64,000 nt of DNA from Oceanospirillaceae bacterium (GCA_015665455.1 JADFAD010000013.1:210165-274164), one strand, 5' to 3'; shown: positions 54,290 to 63,947, counted from the stretch's first letter. Made by a program: numbers and translations. The notes: a model not told the origin generated them from the sequence alone.

Positions 54290-54973
54290 CTATCGTATAA
54301 AACGAATCCATCGCCATAATCTCAAGATATCCGCTAAAGCGGCAGCAACATACGTTAATGCGCATGCCTTTAAGATTTGCCGAATAGCTGGCATATACTC
54401 CGCAGGCACATAACCCCCTTTCTCAAGAATAGGCAACGCTTTATTAAAGCTCGCATCCCATTCTTCGGGCAATATAGCGGCATACAGGGAAACAGAAGCA
54501 AGCATCGTTACAATACCAATCACTGCTGTTAACAAAGCCAAGTGTGGCACCATAAAAATACCACCGATAACAGGCATTGCCATTAGAAGGTAAATACCGA
54601 ACTTGTGAACTAAGTCTGCACTGCCTAAGTATTTATCTCGCAATAAGCTGACAGGTTCTTTACGGTTAAACTGAATGGCATGACCAACCTCATGGGCTGC
54701 AACGGCTACGGCCGTCAATGACTTCCCATCAAATACTTCGGGGCTTAAACGAACCGCATTGTCATTCGGACTGTAGTGATCTTGATTCGGAAGAGACTTC
54801 TCAACCGTTACATGATCTAACTCATATTTTTTTAATAGGTGAACAGCTAACTCACCGCCAGTACCAGGCATACCCGGTAAAGAGCGGTGGTATTTCTTCA
54901 AAACGTACTTAACCCAAAGATTCGGGCCAAGTACACACACAATCAAGAGACCTAAAACAAAAACATAAATCAT
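54290..54973 (-). CDS. YugP-like zinc metallopeptidase, membrane bound
   Basis: 227 residues. An N-terminal membrane helix is followed by the zinc motif HEVGHAIQF (~94-102), two further membrane segments (~128-150 and ~155-172) and a C-terminal helix. The pattern matches the neutral zinc metallopeptidase group including Bacillus YugP. It lies between the chorismate mutase and DUF4384 genes on the same strand, but no functional link is evident. Confidence 0.88.
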   Translation of the reverse strand: MIYVFVLGLLIVCVLGPNLWVKYVLKKYHRSLPGMPGTGGELAVHLLKKYELDHVTVEKSLPNQDHYSPNDNAVRLSPEVFDGKSLTAVAVAAHEVGHAIQFNRKEPVSLLRDKYLGSADLVHKFGIYLLMAMPVIGGIFMVPHLALLTAVIGIVTMLASVSLYAAILPEEWDASFNKALPILEKGGYVPAEYMPAIRQILKACALTYVAAALADILRLWRWIRFIR

Positions 54974-54995
54974 TTATTCTTTTACCAAGAGGGAA

Positions 54996-55541
54996 TCAAT
55001 TTTCAGATGAAAGTTTAACGTTCATTAGTGCATCGAATAAAAGCTGCTTGTCAGATGACGTAACGTATCTAACATCCATAGAGGCTTCAAAATCAGAATA
55101 GGTAACGGATTTAAATGAATTACTCTCAGACAAAACTTGCTTCATCTGCCGAATAATTTGGCCGCCAAGACGAATCAATGCAGGTCGTACGATTGTTTGA
55201 AGATCCCGTGGCGATTTCATTGAAGGCGCTGAGAGCAAATCCGCACGGTATCGATATTGAATGGCCTTAGCGACGGAGATTTGAGCCTCAAAAAAACCAA
55301 CCACAGACAAAGGGTCAAGGCCATGTTTGCTTGCAGTGCGGACGGCATTTTCAATTACAACCTGTTCACGCTCAACATCCTCGATCGCTTTTTGGTTTTG
55401 AGCCTTAAATAACGCAACATCTTCCATGTAACTTAAACGCTGGTTGATTGTCTTAAACAATTCAATTGATATATTTTCTGAATTCGCCTGAAACGACAAA
55501 AGAAAAAGAAACAAAAAACAGCACAACTTCTTCATTAACAC
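54996..55541 (-). CDS. Periplasmic chorismate mutase, AroQ gamma type
   Basis: 181 residues. A signal peptide (1-22, ending QANS) leads into the AroQ gamma pattern: LFKTINQRLSYMEDVALFKA, then GLDPLSVVGFFEAQISVAKA and IQYRYRADLL. The family converts chorismate to prephenate outside the cytoplasm. The purpose in bacteria is unclear. It precedes the zinc peptidase gene by 22 bp. Confidence 0.9.
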   Translation of the reverse strand: MLMKKLCCFLFLFLLSFQANSENISIELFKTINQRLSYMEDVALFKAQNQKAIEDVEREQVVIENAVRTASKHGLDPLSVVGFFEAQISVAKAIQYRYRADLLSAPSMKSPRDLQTIVRPALIRLGGQIIRQMKQVLSESNSFKSVTYSDFEASMDVRYVTSSDKQLLFDALMNVKLSSEN

Positions 55542-55714
55542 GCTCTCAAATAATTCAAAACCTAAAATAGCTTAATACCTTCATTGTAAAGATCTCAAAC
55601 TGAGATTCCTAATAACAATTCACACACAATTACTTGATTTACATGTTACTGAAAACCTTTAAAATCTCGCGCTTTATTACGGTGAATCAATCATCTACAA
55701 AAAGGATTTTAAAA

Positions 55715-57052
55715 ATGCGTAAGCCACTCATAGTTGCCACCATTGCTATTGCTGCCGGAGGATTTGCTAGCCCTTGGATAATGGGCTCTATAGCCGAAGA
55801 TCAATTCTCACAAACCATCAGTTTGCTCAAAGAAAGTGAAGATACCTATATGTCGATCGCCGAAAGCGATTTTGATCGAGGGTATGCAAATTCACATGCG
55901 CGAATAAAGTTCGCTTACACATTTCCTGAAGATGAATTACCTCCATTCTCGGTGATCGTTGAATCAAAACTTCAACACACACCTTTATCATCTAATGATC
56001 AAGGTACTTATATTTTCGAAATCACCTCTGAAGATAAAATTCTTCTTGAGGACATCCCAACTGACGTCAAAGCATTTATTGATGAGCATTTAGGGGGTTA
56101 CCTATTAACTGGCAACAGCCATATGAGCTTATTTGGTAACGGCGGAACAACATTAAGCACTCAAGCCGTTAACTTTGAAGATGCGATGAACCAAACTCTG
56201 GTACAGATTGACCCCATAGTGATGAACTTTGAAGGCAACTTAACAGCAAGCAATGGCACAATGAATTTTAGTGTCCCAAATTCCATCATTAAAACGCCAA
56301 GCGCTGAAATAAGCATTAATGAAACGACCTTAAGCTCAGACATAATTGCTCATGAATCTGGCTACAATACTGGATCTTCAGAACTGACGGTTCAAAAAAT
56401 CAATGTGCTTTCTCAAATGGGCCAAATTGATCTTAATAACTTTTCTATCGAAGCAAGTACTGAAATTCTAGATGAAAAGCTAAATACGATAATGAGCTAT
56501 AACATAGAAAGCATCTCTGCACCGTTTCCTATCACTTCTGCTCGCTATGACATCGAATTTAATGGCCTATCTTTGGAGGCTATGGCCCTACTCGACGAGC
56601 TAAATCAGCAATCAGCGGAATTTGTTCCCACAGCATTAGAATCAGAAAAGTTCATCATAGATATAGCTAATGCAACACTACAGCCAGGTTTACAGTTTAA
56701 TCAGGCGCTTAATGTAAATGCATTTGGTGGTAACTGGTTTGCGGATGTTGACCTTGAATTTACAGGTATTGAAGGCATAGAGCTTCAACAACTTATAAAT
56801 CCTGAACTTGCGCCTAAAGCAATCAGTGCAGACATTAAAGTTGAAATTGACAGCACGGCCATCATGCAAACACCTGCAGCACCCATGGTGTCGCCTTATC
56901 TTAATCAAGGTTTGATTAAGCAAACGAATGAGAAACTGGTCAGTGAAATAAAACTGTCTAATGGCAAGTTAATGGTTAATCAACAAGAGTTTCCAATTGA
57001 ACCGCTAATAGAAAGCCTTTTGATGAAAATGAGCGAGCTACCAACGCACTAA
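55715..57052 (+). CDS. DUF945 (YdgA-like) family protein
   Basis: 445 residues from the ATG, which has an AAGGA site; the frame is open to 55634 but lacks support there. An N-terminal signal anchor (MRKPLIVATIAIAAGGFASP) is followed by a large beta-rich exported domain typical of the YdgA/DUF945 group, for example SFDRGYANSHARIKFAY-like segments. Function unknown. It ends at a strong bidirectional terminator. Confidence 0.85.
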   Translation: MRKPLIVATIAIAAGGFASPWIMGSIAEDQFSQTISLLKESEDTYMSIAESDFDRGYANSHARIKFAYTFPEDELPPFSVIVESKLQHTPLSSNDQGTYIFEITSEDKILLEDIPTDVKAFIDEHLGGYLLTGNSHMSLFGNGGTTLSTQAVNFEDAMNQTLVQIDPIVMNFEGNLTASNGTMNFSVPNSIIKTPSAEISINETTLSSDIIAHESGYNTGSSELTVQKINVLSQMGQIDLNNFSIEASTEILDEKLNTIMSYNIESISAPFPITSARYDIEFNGLSLEAMALLDELNQQSAEFVPTALESEKFIIDIANATLQPGLQFNQALNVNAFGGNWFADVDLEFTGIEGIELQQLINPELAPKAISADIKVEIDSTAIMQTPAAPMVSPYLNQGLIKQTNEKLVSEIKLSNGKLMVNQQEFPIEPLIESLLMKMSELPTH

Positions 57053-57122
57053 CCTCAAGGGATCGTACATCCTAAATACAATTTACAGCTAAACACCCGA
57101 GGGTGACACTGTTGTTAAAATC

Positions 57123-57162
57123 AAAAAAGCCGCACTATTTATGAAAACAGTACGGCTTTTTT
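57123..57162. terminator. Bidirectional terminator between DUF945 and lipase genes
   Basis: The stem AAAAAAGCCG (57123-57132) with CGGCTTTTTT (57153-57162) gives six-base A and T runs on both sides, serving the convergent genes on both strands. Confidence 0.85.
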
Positions 57163-57175
57163 AGTTGGTATAAAT

Positions 57176-58279
57176 TTACAAATCCATGCCTCTGAATCGA
57201 TCAGCTTGGTTCTTATATAAGGTTTTAGGGTTTGTTTCTAATAAGTTATGAAGACCAAACAACATGTTCGTCGCATCCAAATGGTTCATGCGATAGTCGT
57301 CTCGGATATTCTGACCCCAATGCTGCGAACATTTAGCAACAACACCATCCGTTTTCTCGCCATTGTAGTAACCAAGTTGGTCAAACAATGCGAGCAGAGG
57401 GTCACTCACATCCAGTAAGTTCGTGAATGTCCCCGTACTTCCCCATGAATAGTAATGAACACCATTAACCAAGCTCTCGCCATTTCCACAGTACGATGTA
57501 GGTTCACCGTCAGGAAATTGCTCACTGAATGCTAGTGCACCTTCAGTTGACATAAATTTGATGGATTCTAAAGCATCATTGCTGTATTCAGGGTTCCCAG
57601 CAAGAGCGTCTAAAACGTTACCAGTAAGGTTCAGTAAAGCTTCTGCCGGACCTTGCAATGGGCCGCCGACAATATTATCAATACCCCAGTCAGCAAAACC
57701 AGAACCGTAATTAATACCGTTAACAGAAGAAACGGACGCTACTATCTCAGGGCTCACACCCGCTACGTATCGAGACGTTGGCGAGCCTAGACTGTGGCCA
57801 ATTAAATGTACCTTTGAGGCCCCCGTTTCAGGTAACACCGTATTTTCGATGTAATCTAGTAACTGCTCACCACGCGCGTAGGCGTCGTCCCAGGCAGTCA
57901 CGTTCGGGGTATACACAACGGCATTACCACTGCGAAGCGCAGACGGGATGCCTTGAAAATATTCAACAACCCCTAAAACCTTATCGAAGCCAGATACACC
58001 GTGCACTAATACAATCGGGTATTTGGTGTTGTATCGGTTGGCATAGTTGGTTGAATCAACCTGAGCTTTTTTAACCAAATACTCGGCATAATTAACTGCA
58101 TATTTTGTATGGCACCACGCTTGATACCACTTACAGCTATTACTTGGCTTAGAAGGTGACGCCTGATAAGGCACATAATCAGAGTGAGGATTTGCTTGTA
58201 CTGCTGTGCTAATAGACAAACTGCTTACGGCCAACGTTAATGACCCTGCTACTGCGAGCAATGATTTTTTGAAAGTCAT
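57176..58279 (-). CDS. Secreted triacylglycerol lipase (family I, foldase-dependent type)
   Basis: 367 residues from the ATG at 58279, with GGAA 6-7 bases upstream; an earlier in-frame ATG at 58309 adds 10 residues. Signal peptide ends at VQANP (~30). Oxyanion region YPIVLVHGVSGFDK (~87-100), nucleophile Ser163 in LIGHSLGSPTSRYVA, acid Asp311 in EKTDGVVAKCSQHWG and His333 in RMNHLD. Cys264 and Cys317 match the conserved disulfide of this lipase family. The elbow reads GHSLGS where the family usually has GHSHGG. Its foldase gene is divergent, 236 bp away. Confidence 0.93.
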   Translation of the reverse strand: MTFKKSLLAVAGSLTLAVSSLSISTAVQANPHSDYVPYQASPSKPSNSCKWYQAWCHTKYAVNYAEYLVKKAQVDSTNYANRYNTKYPIVLVHGVSGFDKVLGVVEYFQGIPSALRSGNAVVYTPNVTAWDDAYARGEQLLDYIENTVLPETGASKVHLIGHSLGSPTSRYVAGVSPEIVASVSSVNGINYGSGFADWGIDNIVGGPLQGPAEALLNLTGNVLDALAGNPEYSNDALESIKFMSTEGALAFSEQFPDGEPTSYCGNGESLVNGVHYYSWGSTGTFTNLLDVSDPLLALFDQLGYYNGEKTDGVVAKCSQHWGQNIRDDYRMNHLDATNMLFGLHNLLETNPKTLYKNQADRFRGMDL

Positions 58280-58514
58280 GACTTTTCCTATTATTTTTAT
58301 ATTGGTCAAGAATTAATCAACTTTTATAAACAATAGCAATTCAGGTCATCGAATACTTGTATGATTTGATGATTTTTTGTTAATAAACGTCAATATGAGA
58401 GTTTAATGACAAAATACTGTCATAGTTATTCCCTCCTTTTTACTTTCTGATAAAGTAGTAATTAAGCGTATTTTCCATCAATACAAAATAAGTCATCACT
58501 TTTTTGAATTTAAT

Positions 58515-59603
58515 ATGAAGAAATTAGTCGTCCTATTCTTTGCTATATTTATCATCTTATTAGTCGTTGCAGTCTCGTATCTAACCTCGATAGAATCTGA
58601 AATACCTACCTACTCAGAGAGCTCAAACGACGATATAACGCAATTGGGAGCCGAGTTGGATGAAGAGTTAACATTAAATGGCAACCACTCAAATCTTGAT
58701 AAACCCAGCTTTATTACGCCTAACATCACCTTTGATTCTTACCAATCTTCATTCGGTCCATTACCCAGTTCTTTAAGAGGCACTCGTATACCAGCCGCAT
58801 TTGAACTTGATCCTGACGGTCACTTGATTGTTACTTCATCCATAAAATCCGTGATTGAGTACTTCCTTTCTGCGACTGGCGAAGAACCGATTGGAACGAT
58901 CATTGAGCGTATTAAAGAGTTTTTCACACAACAACTCGAAGATCCGGCCCGCTCAGAAGCTCTGGAAGTGTTAACACAATATATTGCGTATAAAGAGTCA
59001 TTATCCGTATTAGAAACTAACCTAGCTGAAAACGTAAAACTCGCCGGTAAAAGCAGCGATTACTTAACCATGTTCCAATACCGACGCGATGCAAGAAAGA
59101 ACAACTTAAGCCCAGAAGTGTACGAAGCATTTTTTGCAGATGAGGATAAAGAAGACAGCTACACCGCAAGCGTATTAGAAATTCAAAACAACCAAGCGTT
59201 AACCGCCGAAGAAAAAAGAGCCCAATCCATTGCTATGGAAGCCCTGCTCCCACCTCAAGAACAAGCAGTAAAACAAGCCGAACGAACTCGGGAAAACTTA
59301 AAGCAAAATATCCAAACAGCTCGAGCAACGGGCGCAAGTGAAGAAGAAATATTCCAGATGCGATCCGAAGTCTATGGCTATGAAGCGGCTGAACGATTCG
59401 CGGCAGCGGATGCGAAAAAAGCACAATGGGAAGCGCGCTACCAATCGTATCGCAGTAAAAAGCAGAGCATATTAAATAACGAAGGCCTTTCAAATACTGA
59501 TAAGGCTAATGAGATTCAAACAATGCAAAACGAGCTTTTCAATTCAAGAGAGCAAAGAAGACTTTCAACACTGGATCGTTTAAGCGACAAACAAACGAAG
59601 TAG
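58515..59603 (+). CDS. Lipase foldase (lipase chaperone, Lif)
   Basis: 362 residues. An N-terminal membrane anchor (~4-24) is followed by a variable segment and a foldase domain. The Lif signature, normally RxxFDYFLSA, reads KSVIEYFLSATGEE (111-124), with Lys, Ile and Glu substituted at the conserved Arg, Phe and Asp. The long helical extended region follows (TREN-like helices ~225-350, Gln/Glu/Ala-rich). It anchors in the inner membrane and folds the lipase in the periplasm. Usually it sits directly downstream of the lipase; here it is divergent. Confidence 0.86.
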   Translation: MKKLVVLFFAIFIILLVVAVSYLTSIESEIPTYSESSNDDITQLGAELDEELTLNGNHSNLDKPSFITPNITFDSYQSSFGPLPSSLRGTRIPAAFELDPDGHLIVTSSIKSVIEYFLSATGEEPIGTIIERIKEFFTQQLEDPARSEALEVLTQYIAYKESLSVLETNLAENVKLAGKSSDYLTMFQYRRDARKNNLSPEVYEAFFADEDKEDSYTASVLEIQNNQALTAEEKRAQSIAMEALLPPQEQAVKQAERTRENLKQNIQTARATGASEEEIFQMRSEVYGYEAAERFAAADAKKAQWEARYQSYRSKKQSILNNEGLSNTDKANEIQTMQNELFNSREQRRLSTLDRLSDKQTK

Positions 59604-59617
59604 CAAATAAATCCTGC

Positions 59618-60214
59618 TTAAAGCCCTATGCCCTTCAAACTGTGATCAACGACATATTCCAGATTCGCTAATGGTTTTTCAGCTCTAGCCATTGATGCTG
59701 TGCCTCTCAACATCGTAGCAAGGCAAAACGCCTTATCTTCTGCATTAATATTTAAGCTTAAACGTTTTGCTTCTGGATCTTCCAGAAAAAAACCAGTCAA
59801 TAATGACTGAATATATTCCCCCGCTTGAGTCAGTAAAGTTCTTGCCTCTTCAGGAATGTCACCACTCGCGACTTCTGACTGACATAAAACAATGTAGCAT
59901 CCCTTAGGATGGTCTGTTTCGCACTGGCCAGCAACAATCGACATTAAATAATTTTTCAAACGTGTTTTCAGAGGAACGCCCAACTCATGCAAAAGCTGTA
60001 TTTGATCCTTAGCTCTTCTCTCGATATAGAATTGAGTTGCTTGTACAAACAATGCTTCTTTATTTCCAAATGTGCTGTACATACTCGGCTTGTTGATTCC
60101 CATGCTTTGGGTAAGATCTGAAAGAGAAGCGCCTACAAACCCTTTTTTCCAAAAGACATCCATTGCAGCTATTAAAGCCTGTTCTTTATCAAACCCTCGC
60201 TTACGACCTGCCAT
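59618..60214 (-). CDS. TetR-family transcriptional regulator
   Basis: 198 residues from the ATG with AGAGG 4 bases upstream. Helix-turn-helix at ~25-55 (GFVGASLSDLTQSMGINKPS, MYSTFGNKEALF). It is divergent from an SDR gene, and two matching palindromes lie between them, so self-control and control of the SDR gene are likely. It ends convergently with the lipase foldase gene. Confidence 0.93.
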   Translation of the reverse strand: MAGRKRGFDKEQALIAAMDVFWKKGFVGASLSDLTQSMGINKPSMYSTFGNKEALFVQATQFYIERRAKDQIQLLHELGVPLKTRLKNYLMSIVAGQCETDHPKGCYIVLCQSEVASGDIPEEARTLLTQAGEYIQSLLTGFFLEDPEAKRLSLNINAEDKAFCLATMLRGTASMARAEKPLANLEYVVDHSLKGIGL

Positions 60215-60252
60215 AAGACCTCTCAAGTTATAAATTAAGCATTGACTTATTG

Positions 60253-60292
60253 TACCGATCGGTATAATTTATTTCAAATATACCAATCGGTA
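60253..60292. promoter_or_regulatory. Two TetR-type operators
   Basis: TACCGATCGGTA (60253-60264, perfect palindrome) and TACCAATCGGTA (60281-60292, one mismatch) lie 28 bp apart centre to centre in the TetR/SDR divergent region. The extended forms TGTACCGATCGGTATA and TATACCAATCGGTACA are inverted versions of one site. Confidence 0.82.
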
Positions 60293-60336
60293 CAAAATAA
60301 AATATTCATCATTCATAAGATAAAGAGATCACAAAT

Positions 60337-61071
60337 ATGAGCATTTCAATCGAAAATAAAGTTGCTTTAATCACGGGTGCAAACAGAGGTATTGGTAAAT
60401 CAATTGTTGAGTCATTCATAAAACACGGTGCAAAGAAGGTCTATTTAGCGGTACGCGATATATCATCCACTAAAGCGTTAAAGACTCAGTTTGGGAATAA
60501 GGTAGTCACAATCCAAGCGGATGTATCCGACGGAGAATCCATCACGCGTTTAGCAGAAAGAACAAAAGATGTTGAAATACTCGTCAACAACGCAGGCGTT
60601 CTCGTGCCATCTTCCCCTTTAGGAGATAATGCAGAGAAAGCCTTAGCGAAAGAAATCGATGTCAATGTATTTGGTTTACTCAGAGTAGCGAACGCCTTTG
60701 CAGACATTCTGGAAAATAATAAAGGCGCTCTTGTTCAGCTTAACTCAATCGCCTCAATGAAGAACTTCTCCGACCTATCGACCTATTCAGCCTCTAAAGC
60801 AGCGTCATACTCTTTAACACAAGGCCTAAGAGAAAAGTTGGGTGAAAAAGGAGTGAGTATCCTAAGTGTTCATCCAGGTCCAATTGTCACGGATATGGCC
60901 GCACAAGCAGGCTTTGCAGAAGGAGATACAACATTAAGCGTTTCAGAAGGCATTGTTACCGCCCTTAAGAAAGGAGAGTTCCATCTATTTCCAGATGTTA
61001 TGGCAAAACAATTTGAAGCAGCCTATCAAAGCTTTTCAGATAATATAGTCACAGCAGATTTGTCTGAGTAG
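60337..61071 (+). CDS. SDR-family NAD(P)-dependent oxidoreductase
   Basis: 244 residues. Cofactor motif TGANRGIG (13-20), NNAG (~84-87), then the active-site pattern with Ser in QLNSIAS and Tyr-x3-Lys in STYSASKAA, and VHPGPIVTDM. Substrate unknown. It is divergent from a TetR regulator with two operators between them, so it is probably induced by a ligand of that regulator. A strong terminator follows. Confidence 0.93.
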   Translation: MSISIENKVALITGANRGIGKSIVESFIKHGAKKVYLAVRDISSTKALKTQFGNKVVTIQADVSDGESITRLAERTKDVEILVNNAGVLVPSSPLGDNAEKALAKEIDVNVFGLLRVANAFADILENNKGALVQLNSIASMKNFSDLSTYSASKAASYSLTQGLREKLGEKGVSILSVHPGPIVTDMAAQAGFAEGDTTLSVSEGIVTALKKGEFHLFPDVMAKQFEAAYQSFSDNIVTADLSE

Positions 61072-61100
61072 CTCCTTAGAAACCCCTTCTTCTCTGGAAC

Positions 61101-61134
61101 AAAAAACCTAGATGAGTAATCATCTAGGTTTTTT
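61101..61134. terminator. Strong bidirectional terminator after the SDR gene
   Basis: A perfect 15-bp stem (61101-61115 with 61120-61134) with a GTAA loop carries six A and six T at its ends. It ends the SDR transcript. Confidence 0.92.
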
Positions 61135-61253
61135 GTTCTTCGATGAAATTCACCCTATGGCAGTTACTCACCAAACCGCAGGTCAAGCAGTGATTGAGAC
61201 CCTGCTCGCTGAATAAGCGCCATTAAACAGTTAAGTAAGAAACAAAAACTAAA

Positions 61254-61282
61254 AAGGGTCAATGCGTTACGCATCGACCCTT
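61254..61282 (-). terminator. Terminator of the acyltransferase gene
   Basis: A 13-bp stem with one mismatch (61254-61266 with 61270-61282) and a TTA loop. On the minus strand it continues into CCCTTTTTAGTTTTT, a good T-rich tail. It lies 21 bp after the acyltransferase stop. Confidence 0.85.
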
Positions 61283-61302
61283 CATTTATAAAATATCACG
61301 CA

Positions 61303-62076
61303 CTACGACTGTTTCAGCTCATCAATCATTGACTGCATCAAACGTCTGACCTTGTCCGACTCTTGACTTAATAAAGCTTTACGTTGTTCCAGATCACTCG
61401 GTAAATCCGCCATCGTAATCTCGGGGTGGTAAAGCTTGTACATGACTTTAAGTTCTTTTAATCGCTTCAATAAGGTTGGGATACTCAGTAACCGTGTCTC
61501 CTTAATCCGATCAAAACTTTTCTTAGGTAACTTACTTAATACCCGATCAAGCTTATTTGAAACGGGGATCGTTTTGGCCCAATTTTCGGAGCCTTTGTGT
61601 ACCAGAACAAGAATCGGCACATTTAAGCGCAATGAGAACTCTACAAAACGAGGACTTAGAAAAGGCTCGATATCCAACCCGTTTCCATAATTACTGTTTT
61701 CACCTTCTGGTTTCACAAACAGATCGGTGAAACCTTCGTTTTCCATCTTTTCCAAAAATTCATCAAAGTTAAGTCCACGGTCAACTTGAGTGATGTACTG
61801 AATCGCATACTTATACAAAGGAATTTGATAGAACAAACGCCACATAATGGCTATAGGCTTCCGCTCTTCTCCCCCACTCTCCATATATAACTTATTCAGC
61901 GTAATAGTACTTGCTAAAGGACCGAGCATCGGACCGTGATTTAAAGCAACCACAAGTTGAGGGTATTTTTTCAGAATATCACTCATATCATCGGACGACG
62001 GATGGAATGAAATTTTCTTTGCCAGAGCTTTAGTCATTGCGCCTGCGACTAAAGAGAAATCTTTAATGCTTTTCAT
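61303..62076 (-). CDS. Divergent PlsC-like (LPLAT-fold) acyltransferase
   Basis: 257 residues. The pattern LVVALNHGPMLGPLAS resembles the NHxxxxD block of phospholipid/glycerol acyltransferases but has Gly where the Asp of HX4D is expected. FVKPEGENSNYGNG matches the FPEGTRS-like second block, and the strand LNVPILVLVHKG follows. A role in moving acyl chains between lipids is inferred from fold only; activity is uncertain given the changed motif. It is monocistronic with its own terminator. Confidence 0.75.
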   Translation of the reverse strand: MKSIKDFSLVAGAMTKALAKKISFHPSSDDMSDILKKYPQLVVALNHGPMLGPLASTITLNKLYMESGGEERKPIAIMWRLFYQIPLYKYAIQYITQVDRGLNFDEFLEKMENEGFTDLFVKPEGENSNYGNGLDIEPFLSPRFVEFSLRLNVPILVLVHKGSENWAKTIPVSNKLDRVLSKLPKKSFDRIKETRLLSIPTLLKRLKELKVMYKLYHPEITMADLPSDLEQRKALLSQESDKVRRLMQSMIDELKQS

Positions 62077-62370
62077 GGAAACTCACTTAACGTTATATCC
62101 GATCTACTTCACACAGCGGCCGAAAGCACTGAATGGAGATAAAACCCGGAACTCTACTTGGTTTGCTTCCTACTCGCAATAAACAAGGATAAGCAACGGT
62201 ATTCTTAGCCTTTCAAAAGCTAGTTATCACTCACTTTTTAATTCAGGCAAAACAGAAAATAACCATTATTGAGAAAAAACACAGCGGCATTTGATGGGCT
62301 AAACTAGTATCAGGTACACAATACTTATCATCTATTTACACAGTCATTTAACAAATTTTGGGTTAAGTCG

Positions 62371-63822
62371 ATGAGAACTTTTAGCATTTTTTTTCGCAAA
62401 GCATGTCTAATTCTATTAGTAACACTGAGCTATGGCTGCGCATCTAGCTCTTCCTCGGTAAGTTCATTAAGTGTCACTTCATCTCGACCGCCACTGCATG
62501 AAGCAGCGCTAATAAGTGATGTAAACACCATGCAACGATTACTTATAAAAGGCGCAAACCCAAATGAAGCCGATAACTCAGACTTCACCCCCATTCATTG
62601 GGCCGCTGCCAGTCAAATGGGTAGAAACAGAGAAATGATAGAGCTATTAGTTCAACACGGCGCCGATCCGAATAAAGCCTTGAATAAGGCTAAAATGGTA
62701 CCTCTTCAGTTCGCCTCAACACCAGATGCTGCAAGAGCATTAATTCAAAGCGGTGCTCGCCTTGACACGAGAGACATTAGCCAAAGTACTCCTTTACACA
62801 GTGCGACCAACCCGGAGGTTGCACGTATTCTTCTTGAGAATGGTGCCAACCCTAATGCGACAAACGCAATGGGGTTAACTCCGCTTGAAAGTCATAAACA
62901 AACTCTGCCGCATTTTGGTAAAGAAGCGATCTATGCTCCCGCAAGAAAACAATACCAAGATACCATTGCTTTACTGGAGCGCTTTCAAAGTAGTGGTTCA
63001 TACCTGAACCAGTCTCAGAAAAATACGGCATGGGGAAGCACCAGACAAGAAGGCTCTGCACCTAGAAGTGCTGGCATGGCGGTGATTGGATTAGAAATTG
63101 AAGAACCTCTTTATAATGAGCACAATCCAAACCAAGAAGGCTATACCGATGATCAGTATTACAATGATAACTCAACAAACAATGCAATGGACCCTTCGTC
63201 TTATAGTGACACCAATTATGGTGACGCCAATGCGTATCGGGTAGATCCATATGAAGCGGAACAAGAAGCAAAAACACTTCAGGACAATCAGATGTGCCCT
63301 ATGTTCGATAATAACTGGTACTACACAGGCAACAGTTGCAAGAATGATACAGCACATGGAATAGGAACAGCCATTAATCCCTATGAACAAACTCGTTTTG
63401 AAGGGATGATTCAGTCAGGTTATCCAATTAAAGGCGCACTCTATCAGTTTGATGAAATCACATATGAAGGGGATTTTTCGGACGGCTTAGCGCACGGCTC
63501 AGGCATTTGCTACTTTGAGAGCTCACCAGAAGAATGTAAATACTATAAAGGGCAACGTATAGATACCCTTCATAAACAGAGGCAAGAATTTCAAAGACAA
63601 CAAGAGCAACGCCAACAAGAACAAATATCCCAATCCCGCCGTAACCCTTCTGAAGCGACTTACGGTGATCGAGTATACTCTCAACCGGAGGCAGGGTTTG
63701 GTGAACAAAGATACGATACCAGTTATGAAGAACCCGAAGATGCAGCAGATTCACTAGGCGACGCGATTCAAGACGAAGTCATAGACCGAGGAGCAAAATA
63801 CTTATTTGATGAACTGTTTTAA
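62371..63822 (+). CDS. Ankyrin- and MORN-repeat lipoprotein
   Basis: 483 residues. Lipobox LSYGC (Cys ~23) is followed by a Ser-rich spacer. Ankyrin repeats span ~40-205 (PPLHEAALISDVNTMQRLLI, TPIHWAAASQMGRNREMIEL, STPLHSATNPEVARILLENG), then an Asn/Tyr/Asp-rich stretch, MORN-like motifs at ~345-385 (FEGMIQSGYPIKGALYQF, YEGDFSDGLAHGSGICYF) and a Gln/Arg-rich coiled tail. Both repeat types bind proteins or membranes. Function unknown. Confidence 0.85.
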   Translation: MRTFSIFFRKACLILLVTLSYGCASSSSSVSSLSVTSSRPPLHEAALISDVNTMQRLLIKGANPNEADNSDFTPIHWAAASQMGRNREMIELLVQHGADPNKALNKAKMVPLQFASTPDAARALIQSGARLDTRDISQSTPLHSATNPEVARILLENGANPNATNAMGLTPLESHKQTLPHFGKEAIYAPARKQYQDTIALLERFQSSGSYLNQSQKNTAWGSTRQEGSAPRSAGMAVIGLEIEEPLYNEHNPNQEGYTDDQYYNDNSTNNAMDPSSYSDTNYGDANAYRVDPYEAEQEAKTLQDNQMCPMFDNNWYYTGNSCKNDTAHGIGTAINPYEQTRFEGMIQSGYPIKGALYQFDEITYEGDFSDGLAHGSGICYFESSPEECKYYKGQRIDTLHKQRQEFQRQQEQRQQEQISQSRRNPSEATYGDRVYSQPEAGFGEQRYDTSYEEPEDAADSLGDAIQDEVIDRGAKYLFDELF

Positions 63823-63888
63823 CTTACTTAATGATACACACGACTTATTGGCTGCGGGCTTACATTCAATATGACTTTTCTTCAGGCA

Positions 63889-63924
63889 ATAAAAAAGCCC
63901 GAACGCGTGAGCGATCGGGCTTCT
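63889..63924 (-). terminator. rRNA operon terminator
   Basis: The stem AAGCCCGA (63895-63902) with TCGGGCTT (63915-63922) encloses an inner CGC/GCG pair with a GTGA loop. On the minus strand a run of T follows (complement of 63891-63896). It lies ~25 bp after the 5S gene end. Confidence 0.88.
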
Positions 63925-63947
63925 GCTATACCATAAGGTATAAATAA

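Noticed and set aside
61157..61216. A 19-codon open frame (ATG to TAA) between two terminators
   Set aside because: It has no ribosome site and no match I can name. It could be the remnant of a lost gene, but nothing supports calling a gene or pseudogene.
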